64,000 nt of DNA, taken from assembly GCA_033296885.1 (NCBI GenBank), contig MU864017.1:20769-84768 (forward strand), given 5' to 3'. The notes below the pieces were generated by a model. The model saw nothing but the letters and a program-made list of their open reading frames with translations, did no database searches and had not been told where the DNA came from. Below are positions 43,220 through 54,990 of this stretch, piece by piece. The DNA is from Triangularia verruculosa. Lineage: Eukaryota > Ascomycota > Sordariomycetes > Sordariales > Podosporaceae. Made by a program: the position numbers and the translations under genes. Numbering within the stretch: position 1 is the first letter of the stretch; every line of letters starts with the position of its first letter.

Positions 43220-44389
43220 GGTTGAGTGAAGGTTGGTTGGAGTGGGTTTTGGAAACGGAGAAAAAGACTGGGAAAAAATTGTTATTCCTGAGATGTTTCT
43301 TTTGTGCTTGATTTTGTGATTTTGGGGTTTAGGAAAGGCTTGGTTTTGGTGTTTTTTATTTTTAATAAAAAAAGACTAAAACTATAAGAACTATTTTACC
43401 ACCCTAATATCGAGGATTCCCTTTGTAATGTTTGTTTGTTCTGCTTCGATGACAGTTCCTAACAGAGAAGGGAGGGACACGCCTGTTTTTACACAAGGAA
43501 TAGGTTAGGAAACAGTGAAGGCGGGTTTTACTTTACGGGAGATATTTGTATCCTATTATTTGTTATTATCTTAAGTGAAAGAAAATATGATAAAACATGT
43601 AAACGTGCTCAACATGTTTCTTGCCGTGCGTGTATGAATAAATTGCAAGTCCACGTCCCCCCCCCCTTTCTCAATCTCATCTCCGAACCGTTCTCGTAAC
43701 TACAGGTATGACAGTGACACGCTCCAACCCCCCAATCTTAGAACCGCAGTCGAACACATCCTGTCCCTCAAACACGACCCTCGCAACCCCGATGCCACAA
43801 CCCGACATTACAAACCCACTGTAAATCTCACAAGCGGTATCTCTTACACGTGAGTATATTATGTACCACACCGGGAACGTGCATTCCCTTCCTGCTGTGT
43901 TCTGTTCTCTCATATCTACAGTATCACCAGAGAAGAAATTCAAGTCCCTCCCATATCCCCCACGCCCCTATCATCACCATCCTCATCACAGCATCCCAAA
44001 CATTACCATCATTAACGATTATGTCTGTACCCGAAACAACACCACAAAAGAAAACCCTTCCTCTTTCATGTAATCCTATCGTTAAAAATCCCCATCATGA
44101 GTACAGAACCACCCCCATTTTCTCACATAACACACCCGCCTCAGCGCGTAATTACTCCAGCATGCAACTTAGATCTCCGTAGCCATGCTTCAGAAAAAGA
44201 AGTCAAAGTCAACAACCTAGCTCATAACGCCATCCGTCTCCTTTCCCTAATCCCTGGTACTCTTTTCCCAAACCGATGCCCAGTTCCATGTCAACCAGAT
44301 GCCCCAATATGCATGCCTCATGCTGATATCCAGTAATCCCAGTAACTTTTTGTAAGGACAGTAAAGAAGAAAAATCACCTCCCCTCTTC
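43220..44389. other. Convergent spacer, coiled-coil gene / GH72
   Basis: 1.17 kb between two convergent genes, presumably 3' UTRs and spacer. AT-rich near 43340-43640, and includes a C homopolymer of ten around 43658-43667. No gene seen. Confidence 0.55.
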
Positions 44390-45890
44390 TTAAAACCACA
44401 CGGTAAAGAACAACATCACACCCACCAGCCCCGCTACCATCCCCCTAAACACAACCTTTGTCGGCGCAGCGGGATTCTGAGTCTCCCTGGCCGGATTAGC
44501 AGCTGTGCCCGTCCCATCGCTTCCGCCAGTCGTGGTAGGAGCAGCAGTAGCGCTAGGCACACTCTCATATGTCCCAGTAAAGCTCTCCCCCACCGCGGGC
44601 AACTGTACATTTCCCTTCACCAACCAGCCCCCCTGTGTGGCCTCCGGACAAGGTCTCACCGAGACGTGCTTAGCATCGTACTTGTCCTTCACCACCCCCG
44701 TAGGCTGCCCGACTCGCTCCCACTTCTCCTTCAAATTGTTAAAATCAGGCTGAACCGGTACTGGCTTCCCACTCCTCGCCACCCCCTCCGTCTGGGTGGG
44801 ATTCTCGTACTTGATCAACCCATACTTGTTCTCCTCTTGGATCCACTCATAGACAATAGCCCCAGACCAATCATTGACCATTGGTTGTCCGAAGATGGCG
44901 AGCTGATCGTCAAACAATCTCGGTCCTGGGACGTTGCACCCCGTCTCACTAAAGAAGATGGGCACGGGGAAGTCTTTGGCCTGTTTCTGTAGGTTGGCAT
45001 ATCCAGAGGTTTCGTAGGTGGACGGATCGCACCACTCGTAGCTATTCAAGGCGAAGAAATCGACATTCTCGGACGAGTTTCCGCCGCATGTCAAATAGTC
45101 TTGGAGCATTGGGCGAAGCTCGGCGATGTCAGCCGCGGAGTACCCGATGGGGACTTCACGGTACTTTTTGGAGTCGCGGTGGGCTTTCATGTCGCGGACG
45201 GCGGCTTTGATGAAGGGTGCCGCGTTGGAGTGGGCTTCCGTGGCAATAATTTCGTTGCCGACGAAGAAGCCCAGGACATTGTCGTACTTGATGAAGGCGT
45301 CCATGACATCGGCGTAGCGGTCGTGCATGGTTTCTGTCCAAGCAGGTCTGGCCTGTATGGAAAGTCAGTTTTGCAAGTCTTACGGGAGTTGGCATTGCGA
45401 AAGGGTCGTACAGGATTGATGTACGTATCAAACGTATCCAGATCGATGAGCGCAGTGATGCCAGCATCGTTGAAAGCCTTCATGCACCCATCATGGTTCT
45501 TATCCGGGTCAACATGATAGACTCTGATGGCATTGGGGCCCAACTCCTTCATGAGCTCGACATCGCGCTTGCACTGTTCTGTGTCGATCAAGGGGTCCTC
45601 TGTTGTAATGTGTTAGCTGCATATTTTTGAGCGACTTATAAGTCGTGCAAATCAATGTCCCGCCAGAACTCACCAGGTGACAACTGATAAGCAATGCCTA
45701 CAAACACCCCAAAGTCAGCCAAAATGTCCAATTGACCAGTAGAAGCGCAAAAAAGCATACCCTTCACGAAAAACTGCTTCCCATCCGAAGTAAAAAACTT
45801 GTTTCCAGCGGCGGTAACGGGGCCGATGGCTTCAACGGTGTTGGCAACGCCAAGCGCCGCAATCGCGGCACCAAGCCCAGAAAGCTTCAT
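44390..45890 (-). CDS. GPI-anchored 1,3-beta-glucanosyltransferase (GH72)
   Basis: Exons 45890-45761, 45697-45674 (24 nt), 45599-45412 and 45352-44390 give 434 residues. A signal peptide (MKLSGLGAAIAALGVANTVEA) precedes a GH72 catalytic domain. The proton-donor Glu is in FFVGNEIIA (Glu148) and the nucleophile Glu in FFSETGCN (Glu250); SYEWCDPSTYETSGY lies between them. These match Gas1/Gel1 catalytic residues. The domain ends near residue 340 and there is no Cys-rich CBM43, so this is the GH72-minus subfamily. The Ser/Thr-rich spacer and the hydrophobic end GMVAGLVGVMLFFTVWF form a GPI-attachment signal. The enzyme cuts beta-1,3-glucan and re-attaches it to lengthen wall chains at the plasma membrane. 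The 24-nt microexon encodes GIAYQLSP, giving the conserved GxAYQ segment. Confidence 0.95.
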
Positions 45891-48267
45891 TGAAGGGTGG
45901 ACAAGATTCGAGATAATCGATGGAGAGGAAGGAGGAGGATATCTGATCCCCAAAAACAACTGTTTCAAAGTCGAAGACAAAAATATTTTGTGATGGTGAT
46001 CGTTGTGGTAAGTTGCTTGGGGTGATTTCGATACCAGTAGTCGAAGCACCAACAGAGCGAACGAAGGTTGCAAACGAACGAGAAAAGGTGCGACCGTTGC
46101 AAACGCACCACCCGTGCAAACCAAAAAAAAGACTGCTATCGCTGGGAGGGAAGGTGCAATTGTGGCCTGTCCAATGGGCTGATCAAAAGTCGGGTTGCTC
46201 CTTCGTGTTTCTCTCTTTTGTTCCTTCCAAAGTGGTGAGGTCAACCGGTCACCCCCAATCCGGCGGAATCGAACTGATTGTAGGATATGTACGAGCACAA
46301 AAACGAAAGTGGTCCCCGTATCCGTCAACGAGAGAGGGAGGAAGAGAGAGGCTGTTCACCGCCGGGTTTCTTCAGTTTGCCTTGCCCACACACCCCGGAA
46401 GCGGTTTACCTTATCCTCAGCTGAGTCCCGACCTTATCGTCAAACGAGTGACTGGAGGGTAGAAGAAGAAGAAGAACAAGACATGATGGCGGGGAAGAGG
46501 AGGAGGAGGAGGAGGAGGAGCAGGCCAACGATAATAAATCTCAATTCTAATGATGGAGGACCACTCAATGTGTGACAGATGCAACACGAGCCCATCAAAA
46601 CCGGGCCATCACAGAGACGGGTGACCCGATTCTCCTGCCATATCGCGATATCGCCTTGTGGAGCGTTGGTTCTGGTTCTGGTCTGCCATGGTTTGGCTGC
46701 AGCAACCCCCCCTGCGTAAACAAAAAAAGAAGCTCTCCTCCCCCCCCTGTTCAGTCCACAAAGTCCAACGGGATTTGCAGGGATTCCATCTTTCGCTTCC
46801 CAACTCCTAGGGTGCCTCTCACCATCACCAACACCATCCTCCAAAAACCCCAAAAAAGTCCACGCAATCGCGGCTCAAAACAACCCGAAAACTGCAGTCC
46901 TCCACCCAATCACATCCACAGGCCACCATACCAACTCTCAAAAACATAAAACATTCAAGTTCGTGTTTGCCATACTCGAAGCTGCACCATCCCTGATCAA
47001 GAATAGTGTGTTGCCCAGCCCAGCCCCGCGCCTGCATTTGCATGCACCCACTCACCCCCACGCAACCCAGTTGCTGCCCCTCCACCCCTCCTGTCATCCC
47101 ACCTTGTGTCGTCAGAGCTTTCCCTTTCCCTTGCACTTGCACACCAAGCAGATCCCGCCTTTGCATAAAAGCTGTGTGTGTGTGTGTGTGTGAACGCTTC
47201 GGCGAGATTCCCACTGGTCACAAATCCAGGAATCTTGTTTCTTGTTTCACCTTTCATCCTTCCGCTCGGCTAGCCACCAAGTTTTTTTTTTTATCATCCA
47301 TCTAGCCGCTGATGATCATCCTTTCTGGAAGGAATAATTATCGCACGCTGATGATAATGCAAAACAGGCTTTTCTTCCAGGTTTCCTGGTGATGATCATC
47401 TAGGGATAAACCGGGCGCTGCCGAAGTCGGATGCACGCTCGGGCCGTATCGCTCTCACCTATCTCACCTCACCTCGGCGGACAGTTGAATGTGAGAGGAC
47501 TCACCTACATCATGATGCTAGTTTGGTTTGGTTCAGATATAGTACCTACGTACCCATGACAGGATTCTAGAAGAAACGTGAGAAGGGCTTGAGCAACGTC
47601 ATCCAAGCCTTTCCCAGTTGAGACAGAGACCTGGTCGCCGCCTTCTGATATACTCGAGCGATAGGTTGAGGCTCATGCCGCGATATCCGTACTCGGCCGA
47701 CTAGCGAGGCCAACTTTTGAAGTTGGTTCAGGTTTATGGTCGTCTTCATCTCTGATCTGGCTTCATGCGCTCAACGGTATGTCAAAGATCGATTCAGAAT
47801 TACTGGCTCGATAGCAGAGCAACTTGTCGGGGCTGACATGAGGCGACAAGTGACATAACCAGTGCAAAAGCGATTCATATTGCTTTACAATAAATAGACT
47901 TATACATGCGTAACCTTCATAGTGTAAGATGTGATGTTGAATCTACCATCCAAAAAGTCCACTGCTCAATATCCAGACCAAATCTCTCCCCGTGTACCGC
48001 TGTCCAAGAAACAAGCACAGCTACACATACAGCTGACCCCTTAAAGACCCGGCCAGCACCAGGTATATTGTTCAAGAAATATACCTCGTGTCAGCAGGGT
48101 ATTCAAAAAATTCGCTGCATGGGTATCTGCGCATATCCAACCAGCGCTAACAACAGGTCCTCTCCATCAAAAAGAAAAACAAAAATCAGACAAGAACACA
48201 AACATCCCATATCCAACCAAAGAAACAAAACACAAGATTCAAAACAAAGGACTCTCACAAATCAACC
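45891..48267. other. Intergenic spacer with TG microsatellite
   Basis: 2.4 kb between the GH72 start and the DCL-2 stop. Contains the GH72 promoter, a CT/AG-rich stretch near 46480-46520 and a (TG)10 tract. The area 47300-47405 repeats GATGATCATC-like words three times. No gene is supported; frames seen here are short and compositionally biased. Confidence 0.55.
47173..47192. repeat. (TG)10 microsatellite
   Basis: Ten perfect TG units in the spacer upstream of GH72. Confidence 0.95.
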
Positions 48268-51200
48268 CTAAGCATCAACCTCAACATCCCTCCCCAACCC
48301 CTCAAGCAAAACCCTCCTCTTCTCCTCCATCGCCTTCTCCCTCCTCGCCCTCAACACCCCCACCGCCGCCTCCGCCCCCCTAACCCTCGTCTCCTCCTTC
48401 GTCCTCCCCCCTCGCACCCTAGCCACCACCTCCCCCGTCTCCGAAAACACAACCTCACATTCATACCCCCTCTCCCCATCCCCATCCTCCCCAACCACCA
48501 TCTCCTCCACTCGATACTCAACCTTCTTCCCCGCCGCCAACAACCCCAACTCCTCCTTCGGATGAAAGCACCAAACCCCCTCCCTAATCAACCTCTCCAG
48601 CACCCCCACAATCCCAATCCTTTCAAGCAGTCCCTTACACTCCTCCAGCGAACCACTATCAACCCACACCGCCCCCACCAGCGACTCAAAAACGTCAGAG
48701 TAAAACTTGTGCGCCTGCAATCTAGTCAGCGCTGCCCAAGGGTACCTCCCCGCCTTCCAAAGCCCATCAAGAACCTCCTCTCTCAGCGCAGCGTGCCGGG
48801 CAGAAGTGGCAACAATCTGCTCGCCCATGTCCGGACTGCTATACCGCATAAACGACCACAGCGGAAACCTCGTCTTCACACTCGTCAGATTGATTTCCGG
48901 CGGCGGCGTTGTGCTCGAACTCGACGTCCTCCTAGCATAAGGGTTGTTCCCCATCGACTCGGGCATCACCACCTCGGCATCGGTCCTCTCCTCCTCCACC
49001 GCCCACTCCATCACCAAAAACCCCAGTATATCCGCGTTGACTAACGCTGTTCTCAACAAATGTAGCCTAGAGTTTTCTAACGGGAGGCCAGTAAGGGGGT
49101 CGGTTAAGGCGAAGAGAGCTTCAACGACAAGATGATCCAATATCGCATCCCCAAGGAATTCAAGTCTGTCAAGCGAAGCGCGCGTTTCCTGGACATTATA
49201 CGACGGGTGCGTCATCGCTTCGATCAGCAGTGATTTCTTGGTGAAGGTATACCCGATCAATTCCTCCAGGCGGTGCATGGTGACCGGGAGTGTCTCGTTA
49301 TCGGGTGCTTCATCGTAGAGGATCTGGCGGCAGTGATCGATACTTTTCCATTTTGCCTCGGGAAGGAAAAGAGAGATGCAAGAAAGGGCTTTGGTGATGC
49401 CACCGCTGATATGGGAGGTGCCTATCAAGGCTTCTACCACGTCTGCGAGGGTCTTGGTGGCCATCACGCGAAATTTTGGCTCCTTGTCAGCCGAGGATGG
49501 GTCGTTGGCGCGCTCGAGGTAGTCCTCCACAAAGACTGGCCGCCATTTGTCGGTTGTGTAGCTGTTGTTGATGATGTACCGGCCGAGTCCGAAGTCTTTA
49601 GCGGCTTTGCAGAGCCGGTTGTTGGAGACGATCTTATCTTTGGAGGCGGAAAGGAAGCCTTCTGGGTAGTGAAGGTCTTGGGCGTGGTTGTTAGTGATGA
49701 TAGCAGAGACGGGTGGGAAAAAAGACTTACATTGTGCCGAACAGTTGATGGTTGTGCAGAACTTGAGCATGGAATCCCCCAGGAACTCGATTCTCTCGTA
49801 ATCAGTTGATCTCCGCGCCCCTGAGGCTGTAATGGCTGTGACCACGAGATTCAAATCTGTGATTCCAGTCGTCTGCAGTGAACCCTCCAACAGATCCCTA
49901 GCAATGAGATAATCGCCCACGACGGCCGTAAGGGCGGGAATCATCAGACCAACATGCGCAAAGACGGTTGGGACCTTGTCGACCTTGACTTGCCTTGCGA
50001 GGATCACTCGTGGGTATGGCTTCCCACTAGGCAGTGGCTGCACCAAAGCATCGGGGGTTCTTCGAAACTGGCCTGCCTTTTTAGGGAACGCCTGAGCAAC
50101 TATATACGGCGCATCCTCGGGCAACTCCTGGAAATCCTTGGACGCCTTCTTTACCAAGTTAATAGGTGGCTTTGTCGGCAGCCAGTCCATATAGAAAAAT
50201 GGGTGATCGGCGCTTTCAGTGTCCCGAATGAGGAAGGACTGGGTAGAGTTGACCAATGACTCGGAGTCGAATGTTTGCGAGGCTATATGGTCGGTGGTAA
50301 TCTCCTGCTCAGGCGAGAAGAAGCGGATAGGATATTGCTTATCATCTACCGTGAACCTGTGTCCAAAGGCCATTTTGAGCAAGGTATGGCCATGGTCTCT
50401 GTCGTCTTTGGCGTACTCTCGCTCAGGATCCTTGCCCGTCTCAATGAGCCAGGATGACCTGCGCTCCGAGTGAAGAGCGTGGTCCCTAACCAGAGGAACA
50501 GGGACAGGAAGCGAAAGATCCAGCTGTGCCCAGTGGGTACCGTCGTCACTGGATATCTTCACACGCCGGCTGTACAACTTGGTGCTGCTTTCCCAAGCCT
50601 TTGCCACCTCAGGCCAGGGATTGTATTGTAATTCAACCTTGGTCAGGCCCTCACGTGTCTCAACTTCACTCAAAGCCGGCGTCTCCCTAAGAGGCAGCAT
50701 ATGTTGATTGACCAGACCTGCCTCGTAGAGCTTCTTGTAGGCTTGAAAAGCGGCATCCCTGTATGCATATGCCTCCGAAGGCCATGCCCACAGGCTTTCA
50801 GCACGGCGCAGACTCGGAGACAGCGAAATCGGCAAAGTAACCGTGGCTTTTCGTAGGCCGGGCTTGCGAGGATCGATAGGATTCCCTTCCGGATCATGGA
50901 TGGTATAAATCGGAGCCCAGCTGACAAACTTCCTAGTTGAAAGCGTGGAACAGAAATGTTCGAGATGTTGTTTTGCATCGTGGATGCTTATCTGGGCCCC
51001 TGTTTTCTTGTCTACCAGCTTCGGATAGTTTTCTGCCTCGGATCCATCATCCGACTCCTCCAAGTCTCTGATCTGACGCATGTCGTCCTCATACTTGCGC
51101 TTCATTTCCTGCTCGAGTGCCTTCCACACCCCCAACGACTGGTCTTGCTCGTTCTCAAAAAGAATCCAGAGCTCCGACTTTGTCATCCTAGCCCTCCCCC

Positions 51201-53058
51201 GTCTTTGAATGAACGACTTGAGGTTGCTAGGCTTATCAAAGCAGATGACCAGATTGCACGCAGGCACGTCGATTCCCTCCTCGAGCACGCTCGTCGCGAC
51301 CAGCAGGTTGATTTTGCCTTTTCTGAATTTCTCGAGAGATTGAAGATCTTCCTTCTGGGTAAGATCGAGAAAACCGCTTTTGCTTCCGGGAAGCTTTGAG
51401 GTACCCACCATAAACTCCACAGAATAGCGAGACTTGAGAGAAGGATGCACAGAAAGGATATGTGAAAGAACAGAAGCCGTTGCCCTCTCGGTGACGAAGA
51501 CAATACCGATCGGGTTTTCTTTGTGGGAAGCGAGAATTTCGACCAGTCCTTGAACCTTGCGAGAAAGGCTGTCTGGCACGCTGGGCGGTGCGTCAGCCTT
51601 GATGCCTCGAAGTGTTGTCGCAAGATAGGCTTTCTCCTCGTCCCAATGGCCAGTAACCAAGAAGGCCGAAGCACTGCCAGGCTTAAGAAACTCTGTGATG
51701 ACTCTGTTGATGTAGTACTCCGTGGCCCATGGACCTAGGTTGTTTTGCATCTCTCTCGCCCTTGCATACAATGCCTTCATCTGCCTCTGTGACTGGGTAT
51801 CTCGGGACAATAGTACCTTATCCAAGGCCTCTCGACCATGCTCGGTATTCCCCGCACGGAGCCGTAACACATGGGGATCAGTCCTGAAATCCATCCCGCG
51901 AAGAGCATGGATAAGCTTTGTCATGTTCGAGACCGAGGAGCAGGTGCTTTGGGGCTCGGGAAGGTTGCCATATATGAATTCCTTCATGATTGGGCGGTTC
52001 ACATGAGCCCTAAGCTCCTCGCGATGCCGGCTTGGGGTCCTGCAAATTGCATCAAGGGTCTGCTCCAATGTTTCTATATCGGTGAGGCTCGACATCGCTG
52101 GGCTAGCCGTGAGACCCAGAATGTGAGGAACAGGTTTACCCTGTGCTTTGAGTTTGGCATACGACTCTCTCATAAGTCTGGCAACAGAGTTCATGCGGAC
52201 ACAATTATGCGCTTTTTACTATCAGCAATGGTCCATATTTGAGTAATCAAGTAAAGGCAGAGCAAGTACCGTACCGAGAGGTAACGGAATAATGACGAGA
52301 CGGGATATCATTGACTTACCTTCATCAATAACGAGAAGACCAATGGACTCCAACGGCACGAAGGCGTGCGATACAGCAGCATCAAAGAGAATCTGATACG
52401 TAGAAACGACGATCCGAACATTATTGAGAACTGCATCCCAAACACCAGTCTTGTACTTCCACGCCTGCACGTTGTCGGCACCGCTGATGAATTTTGATAT
52501 GACACCTGGAATCTGCTTCTCGATGACGTCGAATTGTTGCGCGGTAAGTTGAACAGTAGGGGCAAGGAACCAAATAAGCTAGAGATTTCCGTCAGATCGA
52601 TGTCGCAAAAATGATTTCATTTGATGAGTTGAGCTGTTCCTGGAGCAGCCTACCTTGTCACTTCTCTCGAGCTCTTTTTGAATCCGCAATATAGCCCTAA
52701 GCAGAGAGATTAGCTTTAGTCCTGAAGATGGATTATGACGTTCAACTCACACTTGGGTTTTCCCACTGCCCGTGTCCATCTACAAAATAACCCCGTTAGC
52801 CTTGCCTGTGACCGTCACTACCTGCGACACACTTACTGCAACAATGATGTTCCGACGAAGACTCTCCTGCAACATCTCAAGTTGATACGCTCTCGCCGTC
52901 ATGACCACTTCGGGAGGAGTTTTGAGCTCTTCGGGTGTTTCGCTGCCGCTCGTCTCCTCGGTGTCTGTAGACTCTTGAAAAGCATTATCCGGCAAGCTCT
53001 CCTCCACCCCCTGAAATCCATCCTCATCGGAAGAGGAAGTCTCGAGATCGTCTGCCAT
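48268..53058 (-). CDS. dcl2: Dicer-like protein 2
   Basis: Exons 53058-52837, 52779-52751 (29 nt), 52696-52654, 52578-52320, 52211-49731 and 49676-48268 give 1480 residues. The helicase has MTARAYQLEMLQESLRRNII, Walker A MDTGSGKTQ (75-83), DEAH (183-186), HILGLTASP and the motif VI-like QRRGRARMTKSE. A Dicer-dimerisation region follows (about 590-690). RNase IIIa signature ERIEFLGDSMLKF is near 996-1008; RNase IIIb DRLEFLGDAILDH lies at 1181-1193, with the distal acidic pair in DVFESLVGA. A weak dsRNA-binding C-terminus ends the protein; no clear PAZ is visible. This is the fungal DCL-2 type, which makes siRNAs in quelling and antiviral silencing. The last intron (49677-49730, 54 nt) lies inside the RNase IIIa domain and is a multiple of three without a stop, so it looks coding; splicing restores INCSAQ-YLHYPEGFLS. 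Confidence 0.93.
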
Positions 53059-53795
53059 GGTGCTTATGGTGTTCTTCCCGGACTTTAGAGGCGGGGTTGG
53101 GTCGAAGCAGAAAGAAGACCTGTGGCGTAGCTGAGTTTCCGAGCAGAGTGGCGGCAGCAAAAGGCTCCGGTGGCCTCGTGCGAGCAAAGCAAAAGAAGGT
53201 TTCTCAAAACTTTGTTGTTCCCATTTTCCAAGTTTGCGCCGCGCCAGGTTGGGGTGAAAAAGACTGGATCGCCGGTAAGCCACAGAAGGCCTCACTAAGG
53301 TTGATTTACGGTGGCACTGATGCGCGGAGGCCCACACAAGGCTGCCGTGGTGGTAACATACCGCTTGAATCTTGCCCATTCATATATGTTTTGTGTATGA
53401 CTGCCAAGTTGCTATAACCTTCTAGATCATGGTCAGCTAGCTGGCTGGGCAGAGGGAAGCGATAACGTTGAGACTCGAGAGAGACCAAAACATGTATTTC
53501 ATCTGTGGGATTGGAGATATATACCTGGGAATTATATACATGAAAACATGCAAAAACGAGTGTCGATGAGGCCTACAGCCCAGCGATGTTGTGTTGGAGT
53601 GAGCGAGAGGAGAGGTTCAGGTGGAAGCTTGGCAGGACGACTTGCATGAGGTGGGGATCGCGACTTTTAGTGGATGCGGTCCTTCCTCATTGGTCTGCTT
53701 ACACCAGCTGGATGGGCAATTCCCAGTTACACAGGGCAAAATAGCCATCTCTAGGTATCGTCGAATCATTAAGAGAAAGACTACTTTTATTAGCG
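53059..53795. promoter_or_regulatory. Divergent promoter region, DCL-2 / RCC1-like
   Basis: 737 bp between divergent start codons; must carry both promoters. No individual element is identified and no coding sequence is supported. Confidence 0.55.
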
Positions 53796-54815
53796 ATGTC
53801 ACTCTATGCAACAGGCCTCAACGCCTGGAACCAGTTAGACTTCACCACCCCCCAAAAAGACCAAGAACCAGACGACATCTTCACCTTCACCTGCGTTCTC
53901 AAAGACAAGCACATAGACTATATCCGTCCTTTCCCCTCTTATACACTAGGCAAGTCCACCATCACAAAAACCACCCCTCCATCCCAATACTAACACCACA
54001 CAGTCTACACAACCACCAACCCCCTCACCCCAACCCACACCTCCGGCTTCATCCCAAAAACCCACCAAAACCTCTCCTCCTCCAACCCTCACCACTACCA
54101 CTACTTCGCCGAAGCCTCCAACGACATCACCGTCATCCCAAACCACCCCACAAACCCAACCCCCCTTCAACACCCCTCCCTCTCCCACATATTAAACCCC
54201 CCTCCATCCAACCCACCCATCACATACCCCTCCCTCAAAATCTCCCAACTGTCCGCCTTCGCAACCGGCTTCATAGCCCTCTCCCCACCCCCAGAACCCC
54301 AAGTCTACACCTGGGGCGACTCCCGCTTCACCCCCTGCCTAGCCCGCCTCCCCTCCCCCTCCCACCCAGCAGAATTCCCCTCCCCCATCACCGACCTCTC
54401 CTCCCTCCCCACCGGCCCAATAGTCAAAATTGCCTCTTGTTCTTCCGGCTACCTCCTCGCTGCCCTAACAAAAGGAAATGACCTCTACCTCTGGGGCCAC
54501 GCCGGCCGTTGCTCAGAGTGGTACCCCGACATCCCCGACACCCCTGAGCCAGCTGTCATAGGAGATGAGGGAGGCAAGGACGTCAAGGATGTAGCCGTTG
54601 GGCAGGCACATATCATTGTTCTCACGACTGATGGGGAGGTTTGGGGAAAGGGTGATAATAGAAGTGGACAACTTGGTTTGGGGAGGGAGGTGGAAATGGC
54701 GAAAGAGTGGACTAGACTGAATATTGATTTTGGAGACGATAACGGTAAAAGGAAGATGAAGGGAGTCTGGGCGGGGGAGATGAATTCGTTCTTGATTGTT
54801 GAACCTTGGTCATAA
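53796..54815 (+). CDS. RCC1-repeat (beta-propeller) protein
   Basis: Exons 53796-53949 and 54004-54815 give 321 residues. The intron is 54 nt with a GC donor (G|GCAAGT), a CTAAC branch point and a CACAG acceptor; the GT just inside it would shift the frame. The protein begins MSLYATGLNAWNQLDF, a typical first RCC1 blade, and later shows VYTWGDSRFTPCLAR, LYLWGHAGRCSEWYP and VWGKGDNRSGQLGLGREVEM, each with the blade signature WG-x-N/G-x-x-x-Q/LG-like. It is shorter than full RCC1 proteins and lacks an N-terminal nuclear-localisation tail, resembling small Ats1-like members rather than the Ran exchange factor itself. The second exon is very rich in Pro/Thr codons beginning AC/CC and has a single late in-frame ATG, so it is easily missed. 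Cellular partner unknown. Confidence 0.85.
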
Positions 54816-54990
54816 TGTCAATATTAGCAAGAAAGTATCACTGCACCTTCTGCTGGCTGTTCTATTCGTTGGGTTGTATTGTTCGTTCTTGCTTTCTTTC
54901 CCCGTCCTGTCTAGTGTACAAACATGCCCGCAGTGAATCCTCAAGAACGCGCTTATCATTCATCGTCAAGAGAAACAAAACTATCCTAGA

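Noticed and set aside
53621..54481. 286-codon plus-strand frame over the RCC1-like gene
   Set aside because: Pro/His/Arg-rich and out of frame with the RCC1 blades, which are restored by the GC-AG splice.
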